DNA of 64,000 nt, taken from assembly GCA_964392665.1 (NCBI GenBank), contig CAYMQB010000005.1, forward strand, positions 1 to 64,000. Reading direction: 5' to 3'. Origin of the DNA: CAYMQB01 sp964392665. GTDB lineage: Bacteria; Hydrothermota; E44-bin80. The notes beneath the pieces were generated by a model that was given only the letters and a program-made list of their open reading frames with translations, had not been told where the DNA came from and made no database searches. A program made the position numbers and the translations under genes. Positions 49,202 through 59,000 of the stretch are shown here, one piece after another (within the stretch, counting starts at the first letter, position 1; the number at the start of each line of letters is the position of its first letter).

Positions 49202-50752
49202 TTAACCAATTTTCTCTGCAATTGATTTTGCCTGTAAGAACAGGAGTAGATAGTCCCTTCCACCTGCTTTGCTATCGGTTCCAGACATATTGAATCCACC
49301 AAAAGGTTGTGCTGCAACCAGAGCACCGGTGCATTTTCTGTTAAGATATAGATTTCCGCAATGGAAATGCTTCCTTGCTTTTGCAATCTTCTCGGGATTC
49401 AATGAATAAGCGGCACCGGTAAGACCGTAATCCGTATCGTTGGCTATCTTTATGGCATCATCGAAGTCTTTTGCCTTTATTACGGCAAGTACGGGACCAA
49501 ATATTTCGTTTTGCTCTATCGTATCGCCGGGTTTTACATCTGCAATTATCGTCGGTTGGATGAAGTGACCATTACCTTCTGCGACTTTCCCACCTATCAA
49601 CAATCTACCATTCTCTGATTTTCCTTTTTCTATGAAGGATAGTATGGTATTTTTGGCTTTCTCGTTTATTACGGGTCCCATAAAATTCTCATATGTTTTT
49701 GCAGGACCAACGGTAATCTTTTTGGTTTCTTCGAGCAGTTTTTCAAGAAAGGAATCGTAAACATCGCTGACTACGATAGCGCGTGAACAGGCTGAGCACT
49801 TCTGTCCCTGAAAACCAAAAGCAGAATAATTAACTCCTTTTGCAGCGGCGTCTAAATCCGCCTCACTATCGACTACTATTGCGTCTTTGCCACCCATTTC
49901 GGCAACAACTCTTTTTATCCATTTCTGTCCTTCTCTTGCTATCGCTGCCTGTTCAACTATCCTTAATCCTACCTCTTTTGAGCCGGTGAATGAAATGAAT
50001 CTTGTTTTGGGATGTTTGACCAGATAATCTCCTACGACGCTACCACTACCTGAAACATAATTAACAACACCTTCAGGAAGCCCTGCTTCTTTTAGGATTT
50101 CCATAAAGAGATGCCCTATTTTGGGTGAGTCACTCGAAGGTTTAAGTATGATTGTATTTCCTGTTACCAGTCCCGCAGATGTCATTCCACACAGTATTGC
50201 CATAGGGAAATTCCAAGGGGGAATGACTATGCCAACACCCAGAGGTATGTAAATAAGTTCTTCCTTTTCTCCCGGAATCTGGACAAGTGGTTGTTCTTCA
50301 GCATATCTGAGCATTTCTCTTCCATAGAAGTCGAGGAAATCGATTGCTTCTGCTACATCTGCATCCGCTTCCAGCCAGCCTTTTCCCTCTTCCAGAATTT
50401 CCCAGGCATCCATATCGAATCTTCTTCTACGCATTATCTCGGCAGCTTTAAAGAGATAATCCGCTCTTTTTTCAGGTGCAACGAATTTCCATTCTTCAAA
50501 AGTATCGAGCGCTTTTTTCATAGCCTTTTCACCGGTATCTTTATCAGCCTTCTGAAATATTCCTATAACCTGTTCCTTTTCCGAGGGATTAAAGGATTTG
50601 AATTTGCCCTCAATCGTAATTTCTTCACCTCCGATGATTATTGGATACTCTTTTCCAAGTTCGGATTCTGCTTTCGCTATTGCTTCTTCCATCTTTTTGC
50701 GGTTTTCCGGAAGGGAAAAATCTGTGTATGTTTCATTTTTAAACTCTGTCAT
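49202..50752 (-). CDS. rocA: L-glutamate gamma-semialdehyde (1-pyrroline-5-carboxylate) dehydrogenase
   Basis: A 516-residue aldehyde dehydrogenase oxidising glutamate semialdehyde to glutamate with NAD. Substrate-branch signature FGFQGQKCSACSRAIV carries catalytic Cys319; the general base Glu285 lies in VVAEMGGKDAIV; IPPWNFPMAI and SFTGSKEVG are intact. RocA-type (monofunctional) by length. It has its own consensus promoter and AAGGAGG SD. No proline dehydrogenase gene is next to it, so arginine/ornithine breakdown could be the source; the pairing with carbamate kinase elsewhere in the window fits that idea but is inference. Confidence 0.94.
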   Translation of the reverse strand: MTEFKNETYTDFSLPENRKKMEEAIAKAESELGKEYPIIIGGEEITIEGKFKSFNPSEKEQVIGIFQKADKDTGEKAMKKALDTFEEWKFVAPEKRADYLFKAAEIMRRRRFDMDAWEILEEGKGWLEADADVAEAIDFLDFYGREMLRYAEEQPLVQIPGEKEELIYIPLGVGIVIPPWNFPMAILCGMTSAGLVTGNTIILKPSSDSPKIGHLFMEILKEAGLPEGVVNYVSGSGSVVGDYLVKHPKTRFISFTGSKEVGLRIVEQAAIAREGQKWIKRVVAEMGGKDAIVVDSEADLDAAAKGVNYSAFGFQGQKCSACSRAIVVSDVYDSFLEKLLEETKKITVGPAKTYENFMGPVINEKAKNTILSFIEKGKSENGRLLIGGKVAEGNGHFIQPTIIADVKPGDTIEQNEIFGPVLAVIKAKDFDDAIKIANDTDYGLTGAAYSLNPEKIAKARKHFHCGNLYLNRKCTGALVAAQPFGGFNMSGTDSKAGGRDYLLLFLQAKSIAEKIG

Positions 50753-50807
50753 GGTGAAACCTCCTTCTGGTATTTTTTAAAAGCGTTAATACTAAATAAG
50801 TCTGCTT

Positions 50808-50836
50808 ATTATAGTGAAAATATTCACATTTGTCAA
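50808..50836 (-). promoter_or_regulatory. Perfect sigma-70 promoter of rocA
   Basis: On the minus strand TTGACA (50836-50831), 17-bp spacer, TATAAT (50813-50808). The expected +1 near 50801 gives a ~49-nt leader ending in AAGGAGG eight bases before the ATG. Confidence 0.92.
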
Positions 50837-50862
50837 CAAATTTATAATCGGTCAAAGATGAT

Positions 50863-50980
50863 GTCATTCTGAATAATCCGTTTAATATTGACCTGTGAAG
50901 AATCCAAAAGGCGGGATGCTGAAACAAGTAGTGTCACCCTGAATTCATTTCAGGGTCAGTATGACATTATTCAGCATGAC
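50863..50980. repeat. 118-bp element with 15-bp terminal inverted repeats
   Basis: GTCATTCTGAATAAT (50863-50877) and ATTATTCAGCATGAC (50966-50980) are inverted repeats matching at 14 of 15 positions. An inner hairpin ACCCTGAA/TTCAGGGT (50937-50944, 50949-50956) has a 4-nt loop. The right end is four bases from the stop codon of the glycosyltransferase gene, so the element could act as its 3' processing or termination structure. No coding capacity. Confidence 0.8.
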
Positions 50981-50984
50981 AGGC

Positions 50985-52682
50985 TCAAAGTGGGGAATAG
51001 GGCTGTAACTTCCAGGACTTTCCACCATCTGAATACTCAAAAATATATGCTTTTTTTTCCTTAAATTCGTTGAGGAGTAGGGTGTCCTTTGCTCCTAAGT
51101 CTTTTGCGTAGATTATGTCACCTTTTTCGATGTCAGGATTGTTTCTGAATGCAACAGAGAGATAGTTATGTCTGTTTATGGTCTTTTCCTGTTCATTCTT
51201 TCCAGGTAGGTCTTTTATAAAAACGATTGCGTTGTGAATTTCCTGCTTTTTCACTTCGTTGTAGCAGTTGTTATTGGTTCCCCACACCGTATTGAATATG
51301 TGTAAGCCGGAAGGAATATAGACAAAGATGTCGAATATGAATAAAATGGTTATAAGTGATTTTACATTGAACTTCATAACACCCCTGACCGTTAGAAGAA
51401 CCAAAAGCGGGACTATTTCGAAGTAGTATTTTGGTCCCATCGGGCTAACACCGTGAAACCAGTATAGAGAAAAGAAGAGGATAGAGGTTAATATTACAGA
51501 TACGGCAAAAAGATCCCAGACATCCCTTTTCCATTTGTAAAATGCAAGAGGAATGAAAGTTAGAGAAAGGAGTGGCCATCCAAAAAGATGTAGGGAAGAC
51601 GCAAAAATATTGTATAGGAAATTCAATAATGCCTTAAGCGGTGTATGGCCCAGGATGCCAAAGGTGAGCTCGCCTTTTCCCATCCCAAATCCTATGGTAT
51701 GTAGCTGTGAATTGCCATGAAGTGCATAACCAAAGCGGAAAATGCTTCCTGTGTAGATGTAGTTATCAATAAACTGTATTGAGAAAACGGGAAGAAAGCC
51801 AAGAAGAAAGAGTAAGAACGACCTTTTTCTTATGCCTACAAGAAGAAATATGAGGATTGAAGGAATAAATGTTAAAACAGTTGTTCTTGAGAGGAAAGCA
51901 AGACCCGAAAAAATTCCGGCAAAGAACGGAAATAGATTGTTGTTTTCTTTCTTTGTTTTGCTGAGGAAAAAGAGGCTTAAGAGTATAAAGAAAAAACTCG
52001 AATTCTGATTAAGATAAGAAGATGAAACAAACAGGAATGTTGGAGATAACAGTAGAAAAACCGTTCCGGCTTTTGCTGTTTTAATGTCATTAATATTTCT
52101 CAGAAACATAAAAAGGATGATGAGGGAAAAGGAACCTAAAAGCGGTGATAGTATGTAAGGCATACGTATGAGCTTAAATGGCGAAAGAATTAAAGAATGT
52201 CCATGCTGTACCATGCTGAACCATTTCCCATTGCTGCTGACCATGGATTTCAGGAAGAACTCTGGATATTCTGGAAGGTTTGCCCAGAGATGTCCAGAAG
52301 AAAAAATCTTGGCCTGAAAAAAGGTAACCACAGAATCCCCTTGTGGTATGTGGTTGTATGAAAAGTAGGAGATAAGGTTAAGAGCTATAAAGGAGATAAG
52401 CAAAACCGACAGGAGAAATGGAAACGTTTTGATTTTGCCGATATACCTTGAGTAATCAAAAACTTTTCTTAGCGGAATGATTGAAAAGAGAAAAAGAGAA
52501 ACCGGTAGTATAAATATTATTGTATGTAGCTGTCGTAAGTAATAGCCAAACGATATATGATTTGAAAAACTGAATTTTCTTGTAAATTCGGGAAGGAAAA
52601 AGAAAACGATGAATGCAAAAAACAGAGAAATTATGCAGAAAAGAAGGATTTTTCCATCAAGAATTTTTCTTACTTTTCGCAT
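50985..52682 (-). CDS. Polytopic glycosyltransferase-like membrane protein (GT39/ArnT-like)
   Basis: A 565-residue inner-membrane protein with about 11-13 helices and one larger C-terminal soluble part (from about 465). The layout and the early loop containing QGDSVVTFFQAKIFSSGHL (an acidic D between the first helices) resemble lipid-linked-sugar-dependent glycosyltransferases of the ArnT/PMT class. The catalytic Asp is suggested, not proven. It starts 6 nt after the metalloprotease/barrel gene. A function in decorating lipid A, glycan or exported proteins is possible. Confidence 0.6.
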   Translation of the reverse strand: MRKVRKILDGKILLFCIISLFFAFIVFFFLPEFTRKFSFSNHISFGYYLRQLHTIIFILPVSLFLFSIIPLRKVFDYSRYIGKIKTFPFLLSVLLISFIALNLISYFSYNHIPQGDSVVTFFQAKIFSSGHLWANLPEYPEFFLKSMVSSNGKWFSMVQHGHSLILSPFKLIRMPYILSPLLGSFSLIILFMFLRNINDIKTAKAGTVFLLLSPTFLFVSSSYLNQNSSFFFILLSLFFLSKTKKENNNLFPFFAGIFSGLAFLSRTTVLTFIPSILIFLLVGIRKRSFLLFLLGFLPVFSIQFIDNYIYTGSIFRFGYALHGNSQLHTIGFGMGKGELTFGILGHTPLKALLNFLYNIFASSLHLFGWPLLSLTFIPLAFYKWKRDVWDLFAVSVILTSILFFSLYWFHGVSPMGPKYYFEIVPLLVLLTVRGVMKFNVKSLITILFIFDIFVYIPSGLHIFNTVWGTNNNCYNEVKKQEIHNAIVFIKDLPGKNEQEKTINRHNYLSVAFRNNPDIEKGDIIYAKDLGAKDTLLLNEFKEKKAYIFEYSDGGKSWKLQPYSPL

Positions 52683-52688
52683 TAAGTT

Positions 52689-55538
52689 TTAAAATTCACT
52701 TCCGAGTGAAAAATGTAGCTGCATTTTTGAAACACCATCTAGGTCTGTATGCCAGGCAGCATCGAACTTGACCACAGCGATCGTAATATTCATCCTGATT
52801 CCTGTTCCGAAACTGAGTTTCAAATCATCTAACCTGAATATACCGTTTTCTCTGGTTGCCGTTTTAAAATCTCTTAATTGGTTGGTAACTCCGCCAATGT
52901 CACAGAAGGTTACACCCCTTACTCCCCTTATGCTCAGCGGAAGTGGAAATCTCATCTCTAACCTGTCTATAAACGGATACCTTAGCTCGAGATTCATAAA
53001 ACCTGCCTTCGTCCCATAAAAACTGTAGTAATCGAAACCTCTTATATTCTCGGTTCCGCCGAGAGAATACGATACTGCATCCTTGCCCCAGGAGGAAAAA
53101 CCGAAGATTCTTGTAGCAAAAGTGAATCCCCTGGCTATCCTGAAGTAATTTCTTACATCACCAAAAAGCATTGAGTAATCGAAGGAGTTTTTTGAAATTT
53201 GTGGAATTGACTTAGCATAGGTGAACTTCCATCTTTCACCGTTTACAGGACCGGTATATCCCCAGAGAGCGGTATCTCTTACCCAGTTTATAGATGGAAT
53301 AAGAACATAGTAAGGTTCAGTTTTACCTTTTCCGAAATTGTAATTTGAATCTATCCACTCATAGTATTGCTCTACGGAGAAAAGGTCCATTTGGACGTCG
53401 AATCTATGAAACCTGTCTATTGGCAAGAGAACTGCAGTGCTTAATCCTCGGAGTGTTTCTTCGATAAACTGATACCTTTGGTCTTGAGCAGTTGGAAAAA
53501 GCAAGTAATAATTCTTCTGTTGAAAGATCGCAGCACCGATGTCCCATCTTTTAGGCAAAGACCAGTATACAATCTGGAAGTTTGAATCGAGAATATTCTT
53601 GGAGTAAAGGTTAAGAGCAACATTAAATCTATTATTGCCCAGAACATCGCTAATTGCTATTTCCACCATACTCTGGAATCCATAACCGGAAGCATAGACA
53701 AGGTAACCTCCTGCCCAATCGGTCGAGAAGTTCAGCGCGGCTTTTTTCTGTTCTCCCAGAAAATGGTCTTTAAACACCGCTGAATATCTTGTATGGTGAT
53801 CTATCCTGTCAGCCAATTGCACTTTGGCATTTTCAAAAGGGTCAAACATTACATATATATCGTAACCTATATCTTCGTATCCACAGAACGCGAGCTTCCT
53901 GCCATCCCTTGAAAGTGTTGGATTTGAAAGAGATCCGAAAACATCTGACAACCTGTATATGTTAAGACTGTCTATCTCGAGCATGTATAGATTATTGACA
54001 CCTGCCCTGTCCGAGGTGAAGATGATTTTCTTTCCATCTCCGCTGATTGCAGGGTTGCCAATATGAGATTCCCTTTCTGTAAGTTGTTCAATGTCAGTTC
54101 CATCTATTCTCATACGAAAAAGTGCATATTTACCATAATGCCAAATGGAATCCACCGTTTCTTCTCTATCCGAACAGAAAACTATGTAATCACCTAACGG
54201 GGAGCAAACAGGATCTCTGTCATCGAAGGCATCTTCTGTAAGTCTCGAGAGTTTTTGTGTTGCAATCCTTATACTGTATATATCGCTCATTCCATCTTTT
54301 ATACCAGAAAAAACAATATCGAGTCCATCGGGAGAGAAATTTGGGGAGTAAACGGCATCACATTGTGGTCTTAATACTTTTTTCATTTTTGCATTTTCCA
54401 CATTCATAATGTATATTACATCCTCTTCACCTGCTTTTGCAGAAAATGCAATGTCTTTACCATCCGGTGACCAGGAAATGCCCGGTCTCAAAAAGTGTAG
54501 AGACTCAAAAGTGGCAGATTTCCTAGCCTTCACTAATTTTTTCAGCACCTTCCCGCTAATGGCAGATAATATATATATCTCCACGTATTGTTCTTTGTCT
54601 GTTATGTAAGCTATCTTAGTTCCATCCGGCGAAATCGAAGGACTCACATTATAAGCATTTCCCTGTTTTTCATGGTCTGTTAATCTTCTTGCTATAGTAG
54701 TAATTTCCACTTTTTTATCGTAGGATGGCCAGTACTCTTTCTTTAATGATTTCGTCCACTCTTTATTCAGCTGTTCAACAGAAAGCCCGATTGTTCTTTT
54801 CAGTGCCTTCTCAAAATCCTTTGTTTGTCTTAAAGTATGAAAAAATTCCCCTATCTTTTTCCTTCCATAGGTATCAGTGATGAATTTATAAATGGATTGT
54901 CCTTCTTTATATGCTGCATAGCCATACGAGTAATTTAGTTCCTGAATAGTAAGGAGTTTGTCATTTATTACTGCGTCCCTGATGTAACTCTCAGTTTCGG
55001 AATTCCAGTTAAGGGATTCAAATTCTGCCAGACCTTCCATTACCCATAAAGGCAGGGAAATCATAAGTTCGGACTGCATAATGCTGCCAAGTTTCGAACC
55101 AAAGAGCACATCGAACTGGAAAGCGTGGACCAATTCATGGTTTATTACATGCCTGAAACTTTCGTATGAGCCATCAAAAGGAAGAACCATGCGGTTTTTG
55201 AAAATTTCGGTGAATCCACCAACAGATTCTTCAATCAAAGATAGTGTAACATTAGTTTGCTCGAAATCATTGTGCGAGTTATATATAATCAAAGGTATCC
55301 TTTTTTTGAAATTGTGACTCATATCTTCCTTTAACTCAATATATGAATCTTCTGCGACCTGTGCAGCGAATCTAACAAGTTCTTCTTCTCCCTGATAGTA
55401 ATATATTATGAAGTGGGGTGTCTTAATATTCTTCCAGTCAAAGTTTTTATACTGAATCTTATTTTGTCCGAATTCCTGAGAAGAGAGTGAAGCAAAAAAA
55501 ATTAACATAAAAACGAATAAGAGACAATTTTTTTTCAA
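52689..55538 (-). CDS. Metalloprotease-like / TolB propeller / Omp85-like barrel fusion protein
   Basis: A 949-residue exported protein (signal peptide ~1-20). Part 1 (about 30-280): peptidase-MA-like gluzincin domain with HELVH (134-138) and a downstream WVMEGLAEFE (Glu168), the expected zinc site. Part 2 (about 285-600): at least five TolB/PD40 propeller repeats, for example SPSISPDGTKIAYITD, PGISWSPDGKDIAFSA, SPNFSPDGLDIVFSG. Part 3 (about 615-949): bacterial surface antigen (BamA/TamA, Omp85) barrel-like region with GGTENIRGFDYYSFYG, NLELRYPF and an aromatic C-terminus GSEF. The protein would sit in the outer membrane with the propeller and protease domain in the periplasm. The ATG overlaps the preceding gene's stop. 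Confidence 0.8.
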   Translation of the reverse strand: MKKNCLLFVFMLIFFASLSSQEFGQNKIQYKNFDWKNIKTPHFIIYYYQGEEELVRFAAQVAEDSYIELKEDMSHNFKKRIPLIIYNSHNDFEQTNVTLSLIEESVGGFTEIFKNRMVLPFDGSYESFRHVINHELVHAFQFDVLFGSKLGSIMQSELMISLPLWVMEGLAEFESLNWNSETESYIRDAVINDKLLTIQELNYSYGYAAYKEGQSIYKFITDTYGRKKIGEFFHTLRQTKDFEKALKRTIGLSVEQLNKEWTKSLKKEYWPSYDKKVEITTIARRLTDHEKQGNAYNVSPSISPDGTKIAYITDKEQYVEIYILSAISGKVLKKLVKARKSATFESLHFLRPGISWSPDGKDIAFSAKAGEEDVIYIMNVENAKMKKVLRPQCDAVYSPNFSPDGLDIVFSGIKDGMSDIYSIRIATQKLSRLTEDAFDDRDPVCSPLGDYIVFCSDREETVDSIWHYGKYALFRMRIDGTDIEQLTERESHIGNPAISGDGKKIIFTSDRAGVNNLYMLEIDSLNIYRLSDVFGSLSNPTLSRDGRKLAFCGYEDIGYDIYVMFDPFENAKVQLADRIDHHTRYSAVFKDHFLGEQKKAALNFSTDWAGGYLVYASGYGFQSMVEIAISDVLGNNRFNVALNLYSKNILDSNFQIVYWSLPKRWDIGAAIFQQKNYYLLFPTAQDQRYQFIEETLRGLSTAVLLPIDRFHRFDVQMDLFSVEQYYEWIDSNYNFGKGKTEPYYVLIPSINWVRDTALWGYTGPVNGERWKFTYAKSIPQISKNSFDYSMLFGDVRNYFRIARGFTFATRIFGFSSWGKDAVSYSLGGTENIRGFDYYSFYGTKAGFMNLELRYPFIDRLEMRFPLPLSIRGVRGVTFCDIGGVTNQLRDFKTATRENGIFRLDDLKLSFGTGIRMNITIAVVKFDAAWHTDLDGVSKMQLHFSLGSEF

Positions 55539-55915
55539 AATATCCTCCCTAATATGAAACCAATTACAATGCCGACAAGAAACGCGGTTACGATAATTCT
55601 TGCACGAACTATATCCTTCTTGAAACCCATCCTGAGTGCAGTAAAGGTTAAGATATATGCCAATGCGTTTAGTAAGAGAAAGAAAGGCAGAGTTACTACC
55701 TTTACTATCAAAGGACCAACCGTCGGTATTGTGCCAACCATTCCGAGAAGTCCGCTGAATGCCTGGGTTAGAAATCCTGCAAGGATGACAACAAGTGCTA
55801 TGATTTTCTTATCGAATCCGAGAACGACACTTACTATGACGAAAAATACAATGATAAGCCAAATCAGGACAAGTTTTTTGTATGCGGTCCAGAAATCTTT
55901 AAATCTTTTACTCAT
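55535..55915 (-). CDS. Small polytopic membrane protein
   Basis: A 126-residue protein from ATG 55915 (MSKRFKDFWTAYKK) with about four hydrophobic segments (15-35, 38-58, 65-90, 105-125). No family recognised. There is no SD. The predicted +1 lies one base before the ATG, so the mRNA is effectively leaderless; an upstream start at 55972 would precede the promoter and is rejected. It is first gene of an operon with the fusion protein and the glycosyltransferase (ATGA overlap with the next gene). Confidence 0.7.
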   Translation of the reverse strand: MSKRFKDFWTAYKKLVLIWLIIVFFVIVSVVLGFDKKIIALVVILAGFLTQAFSGLLGMVGTIPTVGPLIVKVVTLPFFLLLNALAYILTFTALRMGFKKDIVRARIIVTAFLVGIVIGFILGRIF

Positions 55916-55922
55916 TTGACTA

Positions 55923-55951
55923 AAAATAACACAAGACTTGAGCTTTGTCAA
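55923..55951 (-). promoter_or_regulatory. Promoter of the 55915 operon, essentially leaderless
   Basis: On the minus strand TTGACA (55951-55946), 17-bp spacer, TATTTT (55928-55923). +1 is expected at about 55916, one base before the ATG. Confidence 0.7.
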
Positions 55952-55960
55952 ATTTTTTTC

Positions 55961-55989
55961 TTGACAAAACAAATTTGAACGAGTAAACT
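55961..55989 (+). promoter_or_regulatory. Promoter of the secreted C25 peptidase gene
   Basis: TTGACA (55961-55966), 17-bp spacer, TAAACT (55984-55989). Expected +1 near 55996, leaving a 77-nt leader. It is back to back with the minus-strand promoter (TTTGTCAA...TTGACAAA, 55944-55951 and 55961-55968). Confidence 0.65.
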
Positions 55990-56021
55990 CGAATATTAAG
56001 AAAGTTACTATATAGACCTAC

Positions 56022-56035
56022 GAAGGGAGGTGATG
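56022..56035 (+). promoter_or_regulatory. Upstream SD-like site with extended 16S rRNA complementarity
   Basis: GAAGGGAGGTGATG is nearly a full complement of the 16S 3' end (AAGGAGGTGATC) and lies about 26 nt from the predicted 5' end. The gene's own SD (AAGGAGG, about 56061-56067) is separate. The only start codon near the first site, ATG 56033, opens a four-codon frame (MISF-stop) but is just two bases from it, too close for normal initiation. It matches the site at 87-95 of the other secreted-protein gene. Confidence 0.5.
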
Positions 56036-56072
56036 ATTTCTTTTTAGTGCTAACAACTTAAGGAGGTGTTGA

Positions 56073-59000
56073 ATGAAGGTTAAATTAATCCTTCTTTCTT
56101 TTATTCTTTTGGTTCCTGCGTTTCTTATTGCAGGTTCTGTTACTCATACTTTTCACTTTTCACAATCTGACATCAATATCTCAAGCTACAATGGTTACGA
56201 TGTTGTTTCCATAAAAGGCGGGGTGAGCAACACAGATGTTGGAAAACCGTCTATTCCATCTGTTATTGCTAACTTCGTTATTCCGGCTAGCGCAGAGGTT
56301 ACAAGTGTAGATATATTGTCAAATCAGACACAGCAGCTTCAAGGAGCTTACGATATCTGTCCTACGCAAACGCCAAAACCTATTTCAAAAAGTGAGGAAA
56401 TGCCATTTGTAGAACCAGATATTTCCTCATATTACTCTTCTAATCCATATCCAGAGGAGGAGCTTATTTCATATCCTTCAGGTTCGATGGGTGGATACAG
56501 AATTGCCGGCATCATAATAAATCCTCTGAGGTATGTTCCAAATGAGAAAAAACTCATTCTTTCCAAGGAAATTACAATAAGAATCCAGTATGCGGAAGGT
56601 ATTCATAATCCAATTGCCTTGACGGAGAATCAGATTGACGCTTTTGCACAGGGAGTTAAAATCATAGTGATTAACAGGGAAGATATCAAGAGTTTTTCTC
56701 CCCCGGTAAAGGCCAATCCAACAAGAGCGTGTGATTTTGCAATCATTACCGGTTCAAGTTACACAACTGCCTGGCAGAGGCTTGCAGATTGGAAAATTGC
56801 TGCTGGCTACACCGCTCAGGTTTTCACAACCACGTGGATATATTCGAATTATACAGGATACGATAACCCGGAAAAGATAAGGAATTTTCTTAAGGACTAC
56901 TATACAACTCAAGGATTGATCTATGCCGTACTTGGAGGTGATAACGGCATAGTTCCCGAAAGAGATGCATACAGTGATTACTATTCCCCATACTATCTTG
57001 CTTCCGATTATTACTATTCGGACCTTGATGGAACCTGGGATGGAGATGGAGACCACAAGTATGGAGAGAGAACAGGCGATGGAGTTGATGGGTATTTTGA
57101 TATTTATGTTGGTAGACCACCTATAGACAACACGACGGACATCAATTCATTTCTCAAAAAAGATTCCGTATATATCTATGACCCACCTGCTTCTTACATC
57201 CAAAAGATTTTACTTCCGAGCGTAATGCTTTTCAGTTCTTCCAACTATCACGGTAGGGTTGTAAATAATGCCATAGGAAACATTTTCCCCGGGTGGACGG
57301 TAACCAAATTAGAGGATTCTCAGGCTTATGCTCCAAATACAAAAAATGCATTTAATCAGAATTATAACTTTATGCACATTGCCTGTCATGGTGACCAGAA
57401 CGGGACATACAGTGCATATGGGACTCCGGTTTTTACCAATTCCGAAGTGGCAGGTCTTACAAATACAATGCCAACGATATGTAACACTATTGCTTGCTAT
57501 TCTGGGGATTTCGATGAATACGCAAATTGTTTTGCCGAGCAATTGATGAACAAATCAGGTGGTGCTGGCTGCGTTGCAGTTGCAATGAACTCCAGGTATG
57601 GATGGGGAACACCTCCCAGTATGGGACCCTCGGAACAGATGGATACACTTTTCTATGGTATAATGCTCAAAGATACATTGCATATAGGTATAATTCATGG
57701 TGCAACAAAAAACCATTTCAAGAATCTTATATGGAGTCAAGGTGTCTGGCATTACTGCGGGCTTGAACTTAACCTTTTTGGTGACCCCGAGATGAGTGTC
57801 AGGCTCAACGCAGCGAATGAACCTTATGTTTACATCTCCGACAAGGTTTTAGATGACCAGAACCATAATGGTATATGGGACCCTGGAGAATATGCAGAAT
57901 TGACTACGACGTTGTCCAATGGTGGAAGTATGGATGCAAACAACGTTCAGGCGGTTTTGAGAGCAACTACGAATGGGCAGTACGTTACGATAAGTGATTC
58001 TACGTCTTCATTCGGTAATATTGCAGTCGGAAGTTCCGCAAGTAATTCAGGAGACCCATTCAAGATGACAGCAAGTGCAAGTACACCCAACGGCACGGTT
58101 ATTGGTTTTACTTTACATATCACTGCGAATGGTGGTTATTCCTGGGATCCAACTTTTACATATGCTGTTGGCAATGCTCCTGTGGATTACTATGACCATG
58201 ATATAGGTAATGTCAGATTTACTGTAACGAACAGGGGTATTTGTGGATTTATGGATGATAATCAGACTACCGGTAGTGGATTCCATTATCCAATATCCGG
58301 TGCACAGCATCTCTTTATAGGTTCTCTCTGGGCTGGTAATTCGTCAAGTTATGTTGTGAACAGAGATTATTCAGCTGAAAATTCTGGTGATTGGCAATCC
58401 GTTGACGGAATCTTCGGTGATGGTACGCTTTATTCAGACCAGGATTCCTGGGCAAAATGCGATGATTCCGGTATGAATTCTCCCAAGAATCTTACCTGTA
58501 CACAGGATGGATGGGCATGGTCAGATGTTGGTGGAGAAGACTATGTCATAATGAAATACACTTTCAAAAACGAGGGTTCGTCAGCGATCAATGGGCTATA
58601 TGGTGGGCAGTTCATGGATTGGGATGTAGGAGATGCTTACAATGATTACGGTGGAGTTGATATGACGAGAAATCTTGCCTATATGTATGGTTCCGGAACC
58701 AAGTATGTAGGTGTGGGATTACTTGACCCATCAACGGCATCCAATGTAACGCTTATTTACAATCCGCAGTATGTATGGGCTAGCTCTTATATTCTGGATT
58801 CGGACAAGATACAGTTCCTGAATGGTTCTATCAGTAACCACAATCCATCACCTGATTCGGACTGGGGTATGTGTGTAGCAGCGGGTCCATTTGACTTGAG
58901 TCCTGGAGATACTGTATCATTCGCAGTTGTCATTCTTGGTGGTGAGAATCTTGGTGATATACAGCAGAATTATGATAGTGCACAGGCAAGGTATCCTCCG

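Noticed and set aside
55916..55972. N-terminal extension of the small membrane protein to a start at 55972
   Set aside because: It would begin upstream of the -35 box and encode a non-family-like segment; ATG 55915 at +2 is preferred.
56033..56047. Leader peptide MISF-stop upstream of the secreted peptidase
   Set aside because: The ATG is only two bases from the SD-like site, too close for normal initiation; a stabilising or standby role of the site is simpler.
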